DNA of 64,000 nucleotides from NCBI GenBank assembly GCA_039090855.1, contig CM076997.1, positions 162,780,709 to 162,844,708 on the forward strand. The letters run 5' to 3'. This DNA is from Macrothele yani (lineage: Eukaryota; Arthropoda; Arachnida; Araneae; Macrothelidae). This document shows, one piece after another, positions 33,829 to 42,544 of this stretch. Position numbers and translations under genes: made by a program. The notes beneath the pieces were generated by a model. That model saw only the letters and a list, made by a program, of their open reading frames with translations, made no database searches and was not told the DNA's origin. Each line of letters begins with the position of its first letter. Position 1 is the first letter of the stretch.

Positions 33829-34151
33829 TATTTCGTAAGCAGAGTCGTTAATACACTGAGAGCAGCGGGAATCAACACACCTAAAAATCCCCCTTTTTGA
33901 ATAAGGAGTTTCCTCTTTTTATACAGAGGTGTCTTTTTTCGAGAGAGAGCTCGCAAGGTGTGCTTATGCCGTTGCAATGAATGTTTCTGGGTGGGAGTAA
34001 GCGGAATATTTCCTTTTAACGTATTCATACAAACTTCGCATAGTGCTTTAATTCCACTTTTTCTACACTTCGATATTAGATCTTTTAATACTTTTTTTGG
34101 ACAGTGTTGAATCATACATAAAAGTTGGACCTGCTGCTTAGACAGCGTCAT
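33828..34151 (-). CDS. Small basic Polinton protein with hydrophobic C-terminus, intact
   Basis: 107 codons. Cysteine-containing N-terminal helix region, then IPLTPTQKHSLQRHKHTLRA, a lysine/arginine-rich stretch (KKTPLYKKRKLLIQKGGF) and a hydrophobic end (LGVLIPAALSVLTTLL). The LTP.QK..L.RHK and GGFL patterns are typical of a small protein found in many Polintons/adintoviruses. The basic part plus the hydrophobic tail suggest nucleic-acid or membrane contact in the virion; that is inference. The start lies 25 bases after the ATPase stop. Confidence 0.78.
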   Translation of the reverse strand: MTLSKQQVQLLCMIQHCPKKVLKDLISKCRKSGIKALCEVCMNTLKGNIPLTPTQKHSLQRHKHTLRALSRKKTPLYKKRKLLIQKGGFLGVLIPAALSVLTTLLTK

Positions 34152-34176
34152 GATGAAAACTGAGACTTATTTCATT

Positions 34177-34796
34177 TCACCGAGGTTGATATATTACTTG
34201 AATGTCTCGCGGAAGTATCTGGGAGCGTAATCTTAATTCTTCCTTTGTCTCAGGTTTTAGATCAATCAATAAATAGCTGTAAGGGGATTTTGTGGCATCC
34301 ATATGCACTTCTTGAAAAAATTTAAGTTTGCTAGGGTACAACTGCATCCTTAAATGAGTGATTTGAAACAGAAACAAGTAATGAGCATTCAGGGAAATTT
34401 CTGACATTTCTTTACCTTTATGAAAAATATTTTGAGTAATGAATATCACGGACACATTGAAATGATGACTTCCTCTAGGGAACAAGTGCGTCAATTTTTT
34501 ATCACTTCCGCATTCAGTCATGAGATCGTCAATGACAAACAGCGTTCTTCCTTTCACATAGTCACGGAAATTAGAGGGAATGCCTTCCACAAATGACACG
34601 TTCTCTATTTCATCATACATTGTTTGGTGAACCCCATAGAACCACACCACGTCTTCGGGAGGGGAGAGATGACTTCCCCTTGATGCTGAAGTAAGCAATT
34701 TACAAACTGGGTCTTTCCACTTCCCGTAGGACCCGCTATCAGAGCTGTGAAAGGATGTTGTAGTCTGGGCACTTCCATGTTGTCAACTGAGGTCAA
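34177..34796 (-). pseudogene. FtsK/HerA-type genome packaging ATPase, one frameshift
   Basis: This motor would pump the Polinton genome into the capsid. Start ATG 34796. Walker A: LIAGPTGSGKTQF near 34735. Walker B: TLFVIDDLM near 34535. Then a sensor-like segment VIFITQNIFHKG and SLNAHYLFLF. The end is QVIYQPR, stop at 34177. Length is about 205 codons, usual for this family. One frameshift lies within the CT/C-rich bases about 34660-34675, between the Walker motifs. The start overlaps the end of the protease gene by 14 bases. Confidence 0.93.
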
Positions 34797-35330
34797 TCAA
34801 GAACTTACAAAATAATTTAAAGACACATAAATTAGAGTTGAAATCAATTTTTATTTTAAATTCTAAATTTTGTTGCAATTCCAAATTTATTTTGAACAAA
34901 ATAATAGACACGCACGTCGTTTGTTCAGATTTCCATCGAAAATTCCTTACAATGGAGTACAAGCTTTTTCCGCGACATCTAGAATAAAGGAAGAAAATAC
35001 AAAATTGACCACATACGGCCGTAAACAAACTTTGAAGAGGTACATCATTAAAATTCATAATTTCAAACTTGGAGACAAATTGAGAAATAGGTCCTTGAAA
35101 ATATTCTGGAGAATGTCCGAAAGAATAAAAAAATTCCATTGTTTTTGGGTTTGACATATACATAGCCAACCAGTGTTTTCCAGGATTTCCATGTCGGTCC
35201 GTATTCACAACAAGGCATGCTGGGAACTTGACAATTCTCTTGGGAAGGCGGTCACAGGCAAACACTCCGAGGAAGTGTGTCGGGTCACGTGATCTTGCTT
35301 TAAGGACTTGGTTATTTGTATACTGTTCAT
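34783..35330 (-). pseudogene. Adenain-like cysteine protease, frameshifted
   Basis: The Polinton protease is homologous to the adenovirus maturation protease and would process capsid proteins. ATG at 35328-35330, just after the original capsid stop. The frame shifts near 35268-35272 (two extra bases in a CACAC stretch), after which LGVFACDRLPKRIVKFPACL reads on. Visible: the catalytic His in GKHWLAMYM and the catalytic Cys in AVCGQFC. The acid between them is not seen: the FF-x-SFG segment has Tyr where Asp is usual (MEFFYSFGH). The last 50 codons are lysine/phenylalanine-rich and do not look like the family, so the true stop may have been lost. Confidence 0.9.
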
Positions 35331-35334
35331 TTCT

Positions 35335-36890
35335 TCAATTGGAAAAATCACAATGAATATTTCTGGACTTGGAAATTTCAATAATGTTCTGGAACTCCGC
35401 GTAGATTTTTTTTTTTTTTTTTTTGATTGGAGGTTTAACGACCACCGTGAGCAACTCAATGGGCTATAAGCAGTCGCCTGTCCCTAATTTAGGGTCACTG
35501 GTTCCAGGGAAGGGAGAGAGCCAGTGCCGTAAGACAAACACAACATCCATGCCTCACCGGGATTTGAACCCGGACCCCTTACGGACGAATGATCAGAGGC
35601 CATCGCTTAGACCACTGCTCCACCGGGGCGGCCCGCGTAGATTAGCACAGAAATGGTTTTTACCAAAGCTTTTCCAAATTTGATTTCCACTCTTAAATTT
35701 CCTTGATGGATCAGGTTCAAATGTCCTCCATGGCATAGGTCCGGACTGAGATCGAATGCATAAAGAGTGTATCCCTCGGAAAATTCCGCACGATCGATAA
35801 ATATTCCACGGTCCGGACCCAGTTTCTCGGTGCCTTGAAATAGACTGTGGAAGGAACGAATTGTGCTTCCCTTTTCAAAATTGGGTTCTAGAGGTTTATG
35901 AGGAACTGGCTGTCCGTCAACGTACACGGCGATAAAGTTGACATCATAATGCTTGAATTCAAATGGGTTGGATTTATATGTACCATTAAAAGCGTCGTTG
36001 TCTACACATCCAATAACCAGTCTTTTGGGCATTTGTCCGAGGAATACGTTGTCTTGCACGACGGACATACTTCCTTGAGAGACGGAATACACTTTGCATA
36101 AAACTCGATCAATGGGATACTTGGCAGGAGATTTTTCTAATGCTTTTGCATGACCGATGGCAACTCCAGGGTTGACTTTCACTTTTCTCACAAAAATGGA
36201 TGCGTGTTCGATGAGAACTCTGTAACTGGGGATCTCGGAGGAGGAAACAAGGCAGAAATCAGGTTTACTTCGAACCAGTTTGATTTTCATGTCCACTAAA
36301 TTGAGCAGCAGTCTGTTTTGATAAAATAAATCGCAGTGCAAGGTTCCAATCATATCCAGCGTCTTGCTTTCTTTTAGGAGTTCGTAGCGTTGATGTAATC
36401 CCTTGTTTGTTGCATCATTCGTGGGATTAATTTCGTGTAGATGTCCGGCTGTATCCTTGTAAAAACCTTCACATGCTAAATAGGATTTCTTTGCTTCTTC
36501 TCCGTAATTCAGTAGAGTTTCGATATAAGCTCTGTAGGGATACGTGTTGCTAGATGAGGAAATCACTCTTTCGTTTAAACTGATGTCGACTTGAGAAAAC
36601 AGAGAATGAAGAAAATAGTTAATGGGACCCACGGGCTCTTTCTCAGGTAGGGATGAATTGTCAGCTTTCACAATTTTAATTTTCACATAGAGTTGGCTGG
36701 AAGACAAATCCATGTATTCTTCTCCACTACCAGGAATATTAAATTCCAGAGGTCTTCCATCTCGAATGTTGGCCAAGGGGTGATATTCGATCCATTGTCC
36801 TTTTTCTATGCTCGTTTGGGTAGGCGGTAAAGCAAATAAATCAAGCTCTGACTTGAGACATACGGAAGAATGACTGTGAATCATAGCCAT
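35335..36890 (-). pseudogene. Double jelly-roll major capsid protein, last codons cut off by a SINE
   Basis: This protein forms the pseudo-hexagonal capsomers of the virion. It reads without stop from ATG 36890 through about 417 codons to LIYA, then enters SINE sequence (GRPGGAVV) and stops at 35607. The N-terminal half has WIEYHPLANIRDG and YMDLSSSQLYVKIKI (first jelly-roll entry strands), VGPINYFLHSLFSQVDISLN, and TYPYRAYIETLLNYG; the C-terminal half has VFLGQMPKRLVIGCVDN and GIFIDRAEFSEGYTLYAFDL. Behind the SINE, the original frame resumes for about 20 codons to a TGA at 35335-35337. These motifs are typical of Polinton/adintovirus capsids. Apart from the SINE, I see no frameshift or nonsense change. 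Confidence 0.94.
35407..35633 (-). repeat. tRNA-derived SINE inserted in the capsid gene
   Basis: Full-length copy on the minus strand with T-run 35407-35424 (its A-tail), head ending GGGGCGGCC. CGCGTAGATT is found directly at both borders (from about 35398 and at 35634-35643), a 10-bp target-site duplication. The B box has one change (GGATTTGAACCC on the plus strand). Confidence 0.97.
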
Positions 36891-36892
36891 GG

Positions 36893-37310
36893 TTTACGGA
36901 TCAAAAATATCGCGTGCGGTCCTCTTGGCTTTCTTTGAACGAATGATACGTTTCTTCGTTTTTCTCTTTCTTTTAACACTTCCCCCCAACATTTTCTTCA
37001 GTTTAGAAGCTGCTTTATCAGTGAGAATTTGTCCTGCTTCTTTAGCTCGTTGTTAGGCTGCCGTTTTCACATCTTTACCGAGAATGAAGTCATCGGCGAG
37101 ATCCATACCCGTTCGTAAGACTTGTTTTCCGAGTGTTTTAGCACCTTGTTTAAATAACGGTACCGCCGCTCTAAATAATGAAAGAAAAAGTCCTCCAAGT
37201 CCATAAAATTTTTGTAGTGGCACTCCTTGATAGTAAACTATTCCTTTTCCAGTTTGACTGACGTAATAATCTTCGAAGGATTTCGTACAGCAGCGGTATG
37301 GTTCGTACAT
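36893..37310 (-). pseudogene. Small Gly/Arg/Lys-rich capsid-associated protein, one in-frame stop
   Basis: ATG 37310 opens MYEPYRCCTKSFEDYY, then GVPLQKFYGLGGLFLSLFRA, an amphipathic part, and GAKTLGKQVLRTGMDLADD. An in-frame TAA (37053-37055) interrupts, after which the same frame continues with a basic, lysine/arginine-rich tail and ends at 36893-36895. The gene sits between penton (2 bases upstream) and capsid (2 bases downstream), a very tight array. In Polintons/adintoviruses the matching protein is thought to be an internal capsid protein, comparable to adenovirus pVI or core proteins; that comparison is inference. Confidence 0.8.
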
Positions 37311-37312
37311 GA

Positions 37313-38045
37313 TTAGAGATGCTTGAGACGAAAATGAAGTTTCACGATCGCTGTTCCACGTTCAAATGGCACTAATTGGCCTATGTGATTCCTTAAAACG
37401 ATTTCAATGGTTTGAAAATTTTTTCTTGCAAGAGACAAATAATAAAGTCGATCGAACAAAGCGCTCACCATCTCTCCATCCACACCACTCACTTAAACGA
37501 TGCGAAGGAGAGGAGCAACCATGTCTCCTACCGGTTGCGGTTCCACAATATCACTGTACACATACAACAGAGAAAACCGACCGTTTAGAGATCTACGATA
37601 AATTCACCATTTACCGAGCCAGCTCCACTCCCGGCTGAAAGTTGCATGTGTTGGTATCCTAAGATTTCCGCAATCCCTGGGGGAAAACCAAGCGCGTACC
37701 TTTAAGAAGAGTTGACTTGACCTTTTGAGTCACTTTATTATAATTTAAAAAGATTTTATTGGCAAAATGATTGCTCATGGATTTAACAATGTCCGCTATA
37801 GACTCGTAATGACCTGGAGATATTATTCCCGTCTTAAACTGACCAGTTCCGAAATCGTATTCGAAATGGTTGGAATTTTCCGTGATATTATACCACGAAT
37901 GGGGGCAGATGAGCTCGACGAGTCCCACTTCCCAGTCTCCATTCAGTTCGATTGGGGAAGGAAGACGTGTTATAAAATGGGATATTTTGTTGTCCAAAAA
38001 GTATCCGAGAGAGCTGTCGCTCGGTAGTGTCAAATAGAAACTCAT
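37313..38045 (-). pseudogene. Penton / minor capsid protein, broken in three places
   Basis: The protein would occupy the capsid vertices. ATG 38045 (MSFYLTLPSDSS), then YFLDNKISHFITRLP, DWEVGLVELICPHSWYNI and a Tyr/Phe-rich stretch. The frame is lost in a C5 run (plus-strand G 37679-37683). Beyond it the coding sequence continues in other phases: IAEILGYQHM, then after a TC duplication near 37584-37592 LYVYSDIVEPQPVGD, then an in-frame TAA (37493-37495), and LARKNFQTIEI and VPFERGTAIVKLHFR to a stop at 37313-37315. The second half has no open frame and is easily missed. A longer frame starting at 38117 adds 24 residues, but they belong to the overlapped integrase region; the internal Met fits the family start. 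Confidence 0.88.
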
Positions 38046-38083
38046 CTTGACGAATGACGTTTCATTTAAAAATAAGGCCGGTT

Positions 38084-39139
38084 TTATAGCGAGGTCAAGT
38101 CTTCCGCGGGGATCCATGCGTTGAATTTATCGGAGTAGCCTTTAAATTTGACAAAGTATTCCATTTTTCCTTTTCTTTTGCGTTTCTTTAGAACACGTTC
38201 CCCTTAAAATGTCTCGGAAAGTGTCCCTTTTTGAAGCTCTTCGGCGTAGAATGTCCCTTCCAGGTCTTCGTTCAATAAATCTTTTACTTTGTACACGGGA
38301 GGGGATCTTGGAATGAGGTCACTCACCACAAACACTTCTTAAGTCCAATTTGATTCGTATCCTTTTCCAAACGTTAATTTGGTTTTAGAAATCCTTACGT
38401 GATCGCCGACTTGGAATTTATAGTAGGGTTTTTCCCTCTTGAAACCACTATATAGATTGTCAAACACTTGCTTTTCATTGTTTTCGTTCACTTCCACAGG
38501 CTTCATTTTTATACTTCGATGGGGAGAATGATTGTAACTGTGGACTAAATCGTCGAGCACGTCGATGAATCTGAAAGTGTTTTGACTTGTAAAGTAGCGC
38601 CACATTCTAGTTTTCAACGTGCGATTGAATCTTTTCACAACACTTGCTTTCGTCTCGTTGTTCGTCGTAAAGAAATGCACCTCGTGCTGTTTTAAAAACT
38701 TTTGGAATTCTTTGTTCTTAAATTCAGTTCCTTTATCAGTTTGCAGTTTTAAAGGTTTTCTATGTTCGAAAATCTTGGGAAACGCTTGAACGATATGAAA
38801 CCCCGACTTTTGTTTTAGGGGAATCACCCACGCATATTTGGAAAATATATCAATACACGTCAACAAGTAGCGAAATCCATTGTTATGTCGACTCAAACTG
38901 GGAAGTTCAACCAGGTCTGCTTGAAACTGTTGATCTATTTTATTCACCAACACTCTGCTTCTCGGAAAATGACGTCTCGTCGGTTTGTGGAGCGTGTACG
39001 TTTTCTCCCCCTTCAGCCATTTTTCCACGTCTTTTTTCTTGACGCCTTCTTTCTTGACAACACGGAATAAAGCATTCACCCCACCGAGACTTCCTTCTTT
39101 TACGGCTGTAAGATACGCCTGTTTCATTACATCCTCCAT
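38084..39139 (-). pseudogene. Retroviral-type integrase with C-terminal chromodomain, two in-frame stops
   Basis: The integrase would insert the element into host DNA. ATG 39139. N-terminal part LGGVNALFRVVKKEGV and WLKGEKTYTLHKPTRRHFPR, the usual lead-in of Polinton integrases. Core DDE triad: D in FQADLVEL, D in LQTDKGTEF, E in ETKASVVKRFNR. After KTKLTFGKGYESNWT comes TAA (38339-38341), but the same frame continues with a linker, a second TAA (38204-38206) and a chromodomain-like end (MEYFVKFKGYSDKFNAW), stopping at 38084-38086. Only the two nonsense changes break an otherwise collinear gene. The chromodomain probably guided insertion to marked chromatin (known for chromo-integrases; inferred here). 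Confidence 0.94.
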
Positions 39140-39346
39140 TACAACAATTCAAAGAGAGATGTTCCACCGTAAGAGAAAAATTCATGTTCGCACCAACTCG
39201 TTCACAACTCAAAAAACGTCCACTCCCCCTCACACTACATTTTTAAATAAAATTCCAAGAATTTTATTATAAATGCTTCCCCTTTCAAACATATTTTCTC
39301 AATGGTCTCGCTGGGTCCACCAGATCATTTTTTATGAACCTGAGGG

Positions 39347-39493
39347 GAAAAAAATACTGCAACGTGTATAAAAATTCCTAACACCTCAGAGAATTCCTGA
39401 AAATACAAATTTAATTAAAAAAAACATAGTGGAAACGCCAAAAAAACTTCCTTCAAAAATTTGACAAAGTCCGATAAATCTCCCGAGAAAAGT
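39347..39493. repeat. Right terminal inverted repeat of the Polinton
   Basis: Read inverted: TTTTCTCGGGAGATTTAT, CAAATTTTTGAAGGAAGTTT, GCGTTTCC, a short AT spacer, then TCTGAGGTGTTAGGAATTTT and a GTTGCA-TATTTTT end. This matches the middle block and one outer block of the left repeat. The outermost block and the palindrome of the left end are missing. Confidence 0.9.
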
Positions 39494-39500
39494 TCGAAAA

Positions 39501-40290
39501 AGCACCGCTAGGGGGCAGCACATCGACCCAACACACTAGCGTCGTCTGCCACGCCCCCACATCCTTCTGCCGCAAGCCACGCCCCTTGCTCCTTCTGTAG
39601 AAAGAGCTGCTCCTCCGGCAGAACCCGCCCTTTTATACTACTACTATCAGCAGCTCGACTTGAAGCTATAGTTTTAGATACAATAAACAGTTTTCAGGAT
39701 AATTAGAATTTGGATATACTAAATCGCTTCCTCACGAATATGGTTCCTAATTTTGATTAAAATGAAAAAGACACGGAAGTCTTTATCTGTACTTATCTGC
39801 ACGAATTTGATACGGGTGATAGCGTAAGTGGACATCCTGTTTTAAAATTTAATCGATAGCAAGAAAAATATTTACGGAGAAACTGTGCCTCAAGTTATTT
39901 ATGTTTATATAATCTGATGAACATCTGGCGTGAATCATACGAGAGTTTAATTGATTATATCAAGTTATTTGAAGTGTTGTACATTTTGATTGGTTGGTTG
40001 GTGAATTTTTATAGCGCAAGGGCCATGTGTGGCCAAAGAGCGCCAGACACAAGACCATCAAAGGTACATTTTGTATGACTTTTTCCATAAACGCATTACA
40101 AAAATGTATCCATTTAGTAAAAATGTCCTCACACCATGTATGTTTTCTGTTGATTATGGTAATTCCTCTGATTCCATTAAATACTCAACAATCATAAATA
40201 ATGTCAGCATGCGGCATTCACCAGAAGCCGTAAAGTCTCTTTAATATACTAACGTATGGACATAATTTTACGTTAACACAGCCTACGTCC
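39501..40290. other. Intergenic sequence beyond the Polinton
   Basis: No gene seen. The first 150 bases are GC-rich with two CCACGCCCC blocks, and TTTTATACT is followed by ATCAGC, a weak promoter-like layout. Near 39990 GGTTGGTTGGTGAATTTTTA and GCAAGGGCCATGTGTGGCCA look like part of a dispersed repeat, but I see no second copy here. Confidence 0.45.
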
Positions 40291-40298
40291 GAAAATTT

Positions 40299-40880
40299 CT
40301 ATGACTGACACAATAAAGTGTATAAAAAGGTACCATACTCAACATTAATGCTGGTCACCTTCAAAATACCGTCCTGTATCAACACACAGTTTCCAGTGTT
40401 TCTGAAGATCCAGAAAACGCTTCTGATAGGCACTTTTCGGGATGTCATCAAGTTGTTTTGGGGCAGAAGCTGCTTGGATAGATGTAATGTCTGCATGATA
40501 CTGTCCTTTTAGTACATGTGTCATCCTGGCAAACAGGAAGAAGTCACAGTTCGATAGATCAACCTGCATGCATAATGTTTCGTCTCTTGCAATAATTCTG
40601 GAGCAAAAATCAGGATCCTTATCTGCAGTGCCAAACAGATTGGAACACGTCGGTGAATGAGCCTATTTTTGGTCATCATTAATAATGCTGGCCATCAATC
40701 TGGCATTAAGTTTTCGTTTTCCCAGATCCTTGTCTATAATATTATGACACATAGGCTTACTGATGCGCAGCAACTCAGCCAAAAGTCCCACTGTAATTCG
40801 GCGATCATTCTTTAACTTATTCCTTACCCATTCGATTTTTTCCTTGTCCACCCACTGGAGCATCCGCGCAGATCTCGAAT
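40299..40880 (-). pseudogene. mariner transposase with internal deletion
   Basis: Leftward, the N-terminal DNA-binding part (NDRRITVGLLAELLRIS, ASIINDDQK) is followed by DPDFCSRIIARDETLC with the first catalytic aspartate. It then jumps to DLSNCDFFLFARM (a changed third catalytic region) and KSAYQKRFLDLQKHWKLCVD near the C-terminus. The stretch with the second aspartate is missing. Stops and frame changes are present. It is a deletion derivative of a DD34D mariner. Confidence 0.85.
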
Positions 40881-41289
40881 CATCATCAAATAATTTTCGC
40901 TCGATACGAAACCGTCATACAATTCGAAAACTCTACTAAGGGATATTATTGTCCCCACACGCTTCTTTTAACATTACGTAAGTTTCAACAGCTGATTAAC
41001 AATTTTCCCACAAAAACGAATGTTTATTCTCTGCTCCTCCATGGCTAAAATGAAATCGGACGAGAAGGCTTGCAATGACACCTGCCAGCTGCTGTCGGTA
41101 CGGGTATAAACAGATTTACAGCTGTTCGCTGATTGGCCAAGGACTACTGTCTTTCGGCATACACGTGAAATTTTTATCCCACTATTGTTACGCCAGTCAT
41201 GTGGTCAGACCTAGAACACATTGGAAGTTGGTTGTATTATTAATATTACCTACGGAAATGCAAGAGCAAACGTTCTACTATTCGAATAC

Positions 41290-41945
41290 ACAGCTCGTAG
41301 AGAAATTGCATAGGGATTAAGATAAGGTGATACCATATTTCCAAAGCGCTTCAGTGCTGCATTGCAGTATGTGAAACCTTGTACTGGGAAGACAAACGAA
41401 ATAATGATTAACACACCATCATTTTGCTGAGGACATAGTCATTTTTGTAAGTTACTCCTCAGAACTGAGGAGTATGAACTAGGAACTTTCTGACAAAAGT
41501 AAAGATGTAAGATTAAAGACGAACTTACAAAAATAAAATGATTGTACAATCCCTTTACAACAACTAGAGACGGTTGATGTAGTACATTTGAATGTAGCTG
41601 ATGCCTATATCTACCTTGAGCATAACAACTCAAGGAAAAGTCACATCGAAGAAATTATTTGGCGGATAAAACTTGATCGAAGCGCATTTGCAAAAAGCAA
41701 TACGATTTCCAAGAGCATTTTACCATTATATTTGAAATTGAGAGTGCTTATACAATGCAGCCTTCCAGTTCTTACTTGTGGATTACAGACATGGATGTTT
41801 ACTAAAATATGCGATTCACATAAGCTGCAAACACCTCAGAAAATCAGAGATACAAGCTTGGTGTAACCAAGAAACATACAAAAAAGGAATTCGTGGATCA
41901 GGAAATTGAGGGAAGTTATTGACATAGTGATCAAAGTAAAGATCC
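41290..41945 (+). pseudogene. Old RTE-like LINE fragment
   Basis: A diverged relative of the LINE at 11.7-18.6 kb: the bases from AGGTGATACCATATTTCC (41325) through TGAGGACATAGTCATTTTTG (active-site box, damaged) to the TACGGT-like TTACTTGTGGATTACAG region follow the same order. Its frames are broken throughout. The 3' end is displaced by a SINE at 41948. Confidence 0.82.
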
Positions 41946-41947
41946 TC

Positions 41948-42170
41948 GGCCGCCCCGGTGGCGTAGTGGTCTAAGCGATGGCCTCTGATCATTTGTCCGA
42001 AAGGGGTCCGGGTTCGAATCCCGGTGAGGCATGGATATTGTGTTTGTCTTACGGCACTGGCTCTCTCCCTTCCCTGGAACCAGTGACCCTAAATTAGGGA
42101 CGGGCGACTGCTTATAGCCCATTGAGTTGCTCACGGTGGTCGTTAAACCTTCAATCACAAAAAAAAAAAA
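41948..42170 (+). repeat. tRNA-derived SINE, full length
   Basis: Head GGCCGCCCCGGTGGCGTAGT, B box GGTTCGAATCC intact, A-tail near 42159-42170. ATCCTC occurs directly before the head and directly after the tail, a short target duplication. It splits the old LINE fragment. Confidence 0.93.
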
Positions 42171-42544
42171 ATCCTCGTGTGGCACTAGGATGGAAATATT
42201 GTCAGAAAATTTGAAAACTGTTGAATAATTAAAATAGTAGACTGACTACCAAAAGACAAGAAAGGACGTGGAAATTAAGTCGCGCGCACGTGCGTGTCTG
42301 TGTTTACGTGCGGGCGAGTACTATACAGAGTGCATAGGAAAGTCCCTTTAGCTTGGAATAACTTTCGAACGGAGAGAAGTACAGTTATGCAAGTGAGATA
42401 ACGGTATAGTAAAGCGACTACGCCCAATCGAATGCAATCAATAGCAGCTCCTCTAGTGGCGAAATGCGGAAGTTAGCCATTGCAAATCGAAAACGAAAAG
42501 AGATAGAGCAAACTTTTCAATTGCAAAGTTGTAGAACATCAATT

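Larger units (their letters stand above)
23724..39500. mobile_element. Maverick/Polinton (adintovirus-like endogenous virus), inactive
   Basis: A 15.8-kb element with the hallmark set: protein-primed DNA polymerase B, retroviral-type integrase, adenain-like protease, FtsK/HerA-type packaging ATPase, double jelly-roll major capsid and penton protein, plus two small proteins usual in the group. Genes for replication face right from the left side; integrase and virion genes face left from the right side; the two sets converge near 32.2-33.2 kb. Parts of the terminal inverted repeats are found at 23786-24021 and 39347-39493. Nearly every gene is damaged and a SINE is inserted in the capsid gene, so the element is a fossil. 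I could not identify the expected 6-bp target duplication, because the right terminus appears incomplete. Confidence 0.95.

Noticed and set aside
35205..35459. Separate ORF joining SINE and protease start
   Set aside because: It is an artefact of reading from SINE sequence into the region before the protease ATG; the capsid frame differs and ends at 35335.
37659..38117. Penton frame starting at 38117
   Set aside because: The first 24 residues overlap the end of the integrase gene and do not look like the family; the internal Met at 38045 does.
26414..38341. Alternative genetic code explaining in-frame TAA codons
   Set aside because: Frameshifts and TAG stops occur in the same genes, and intact genes in the element end with ordinary stops. 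Decay is the simpler reading.
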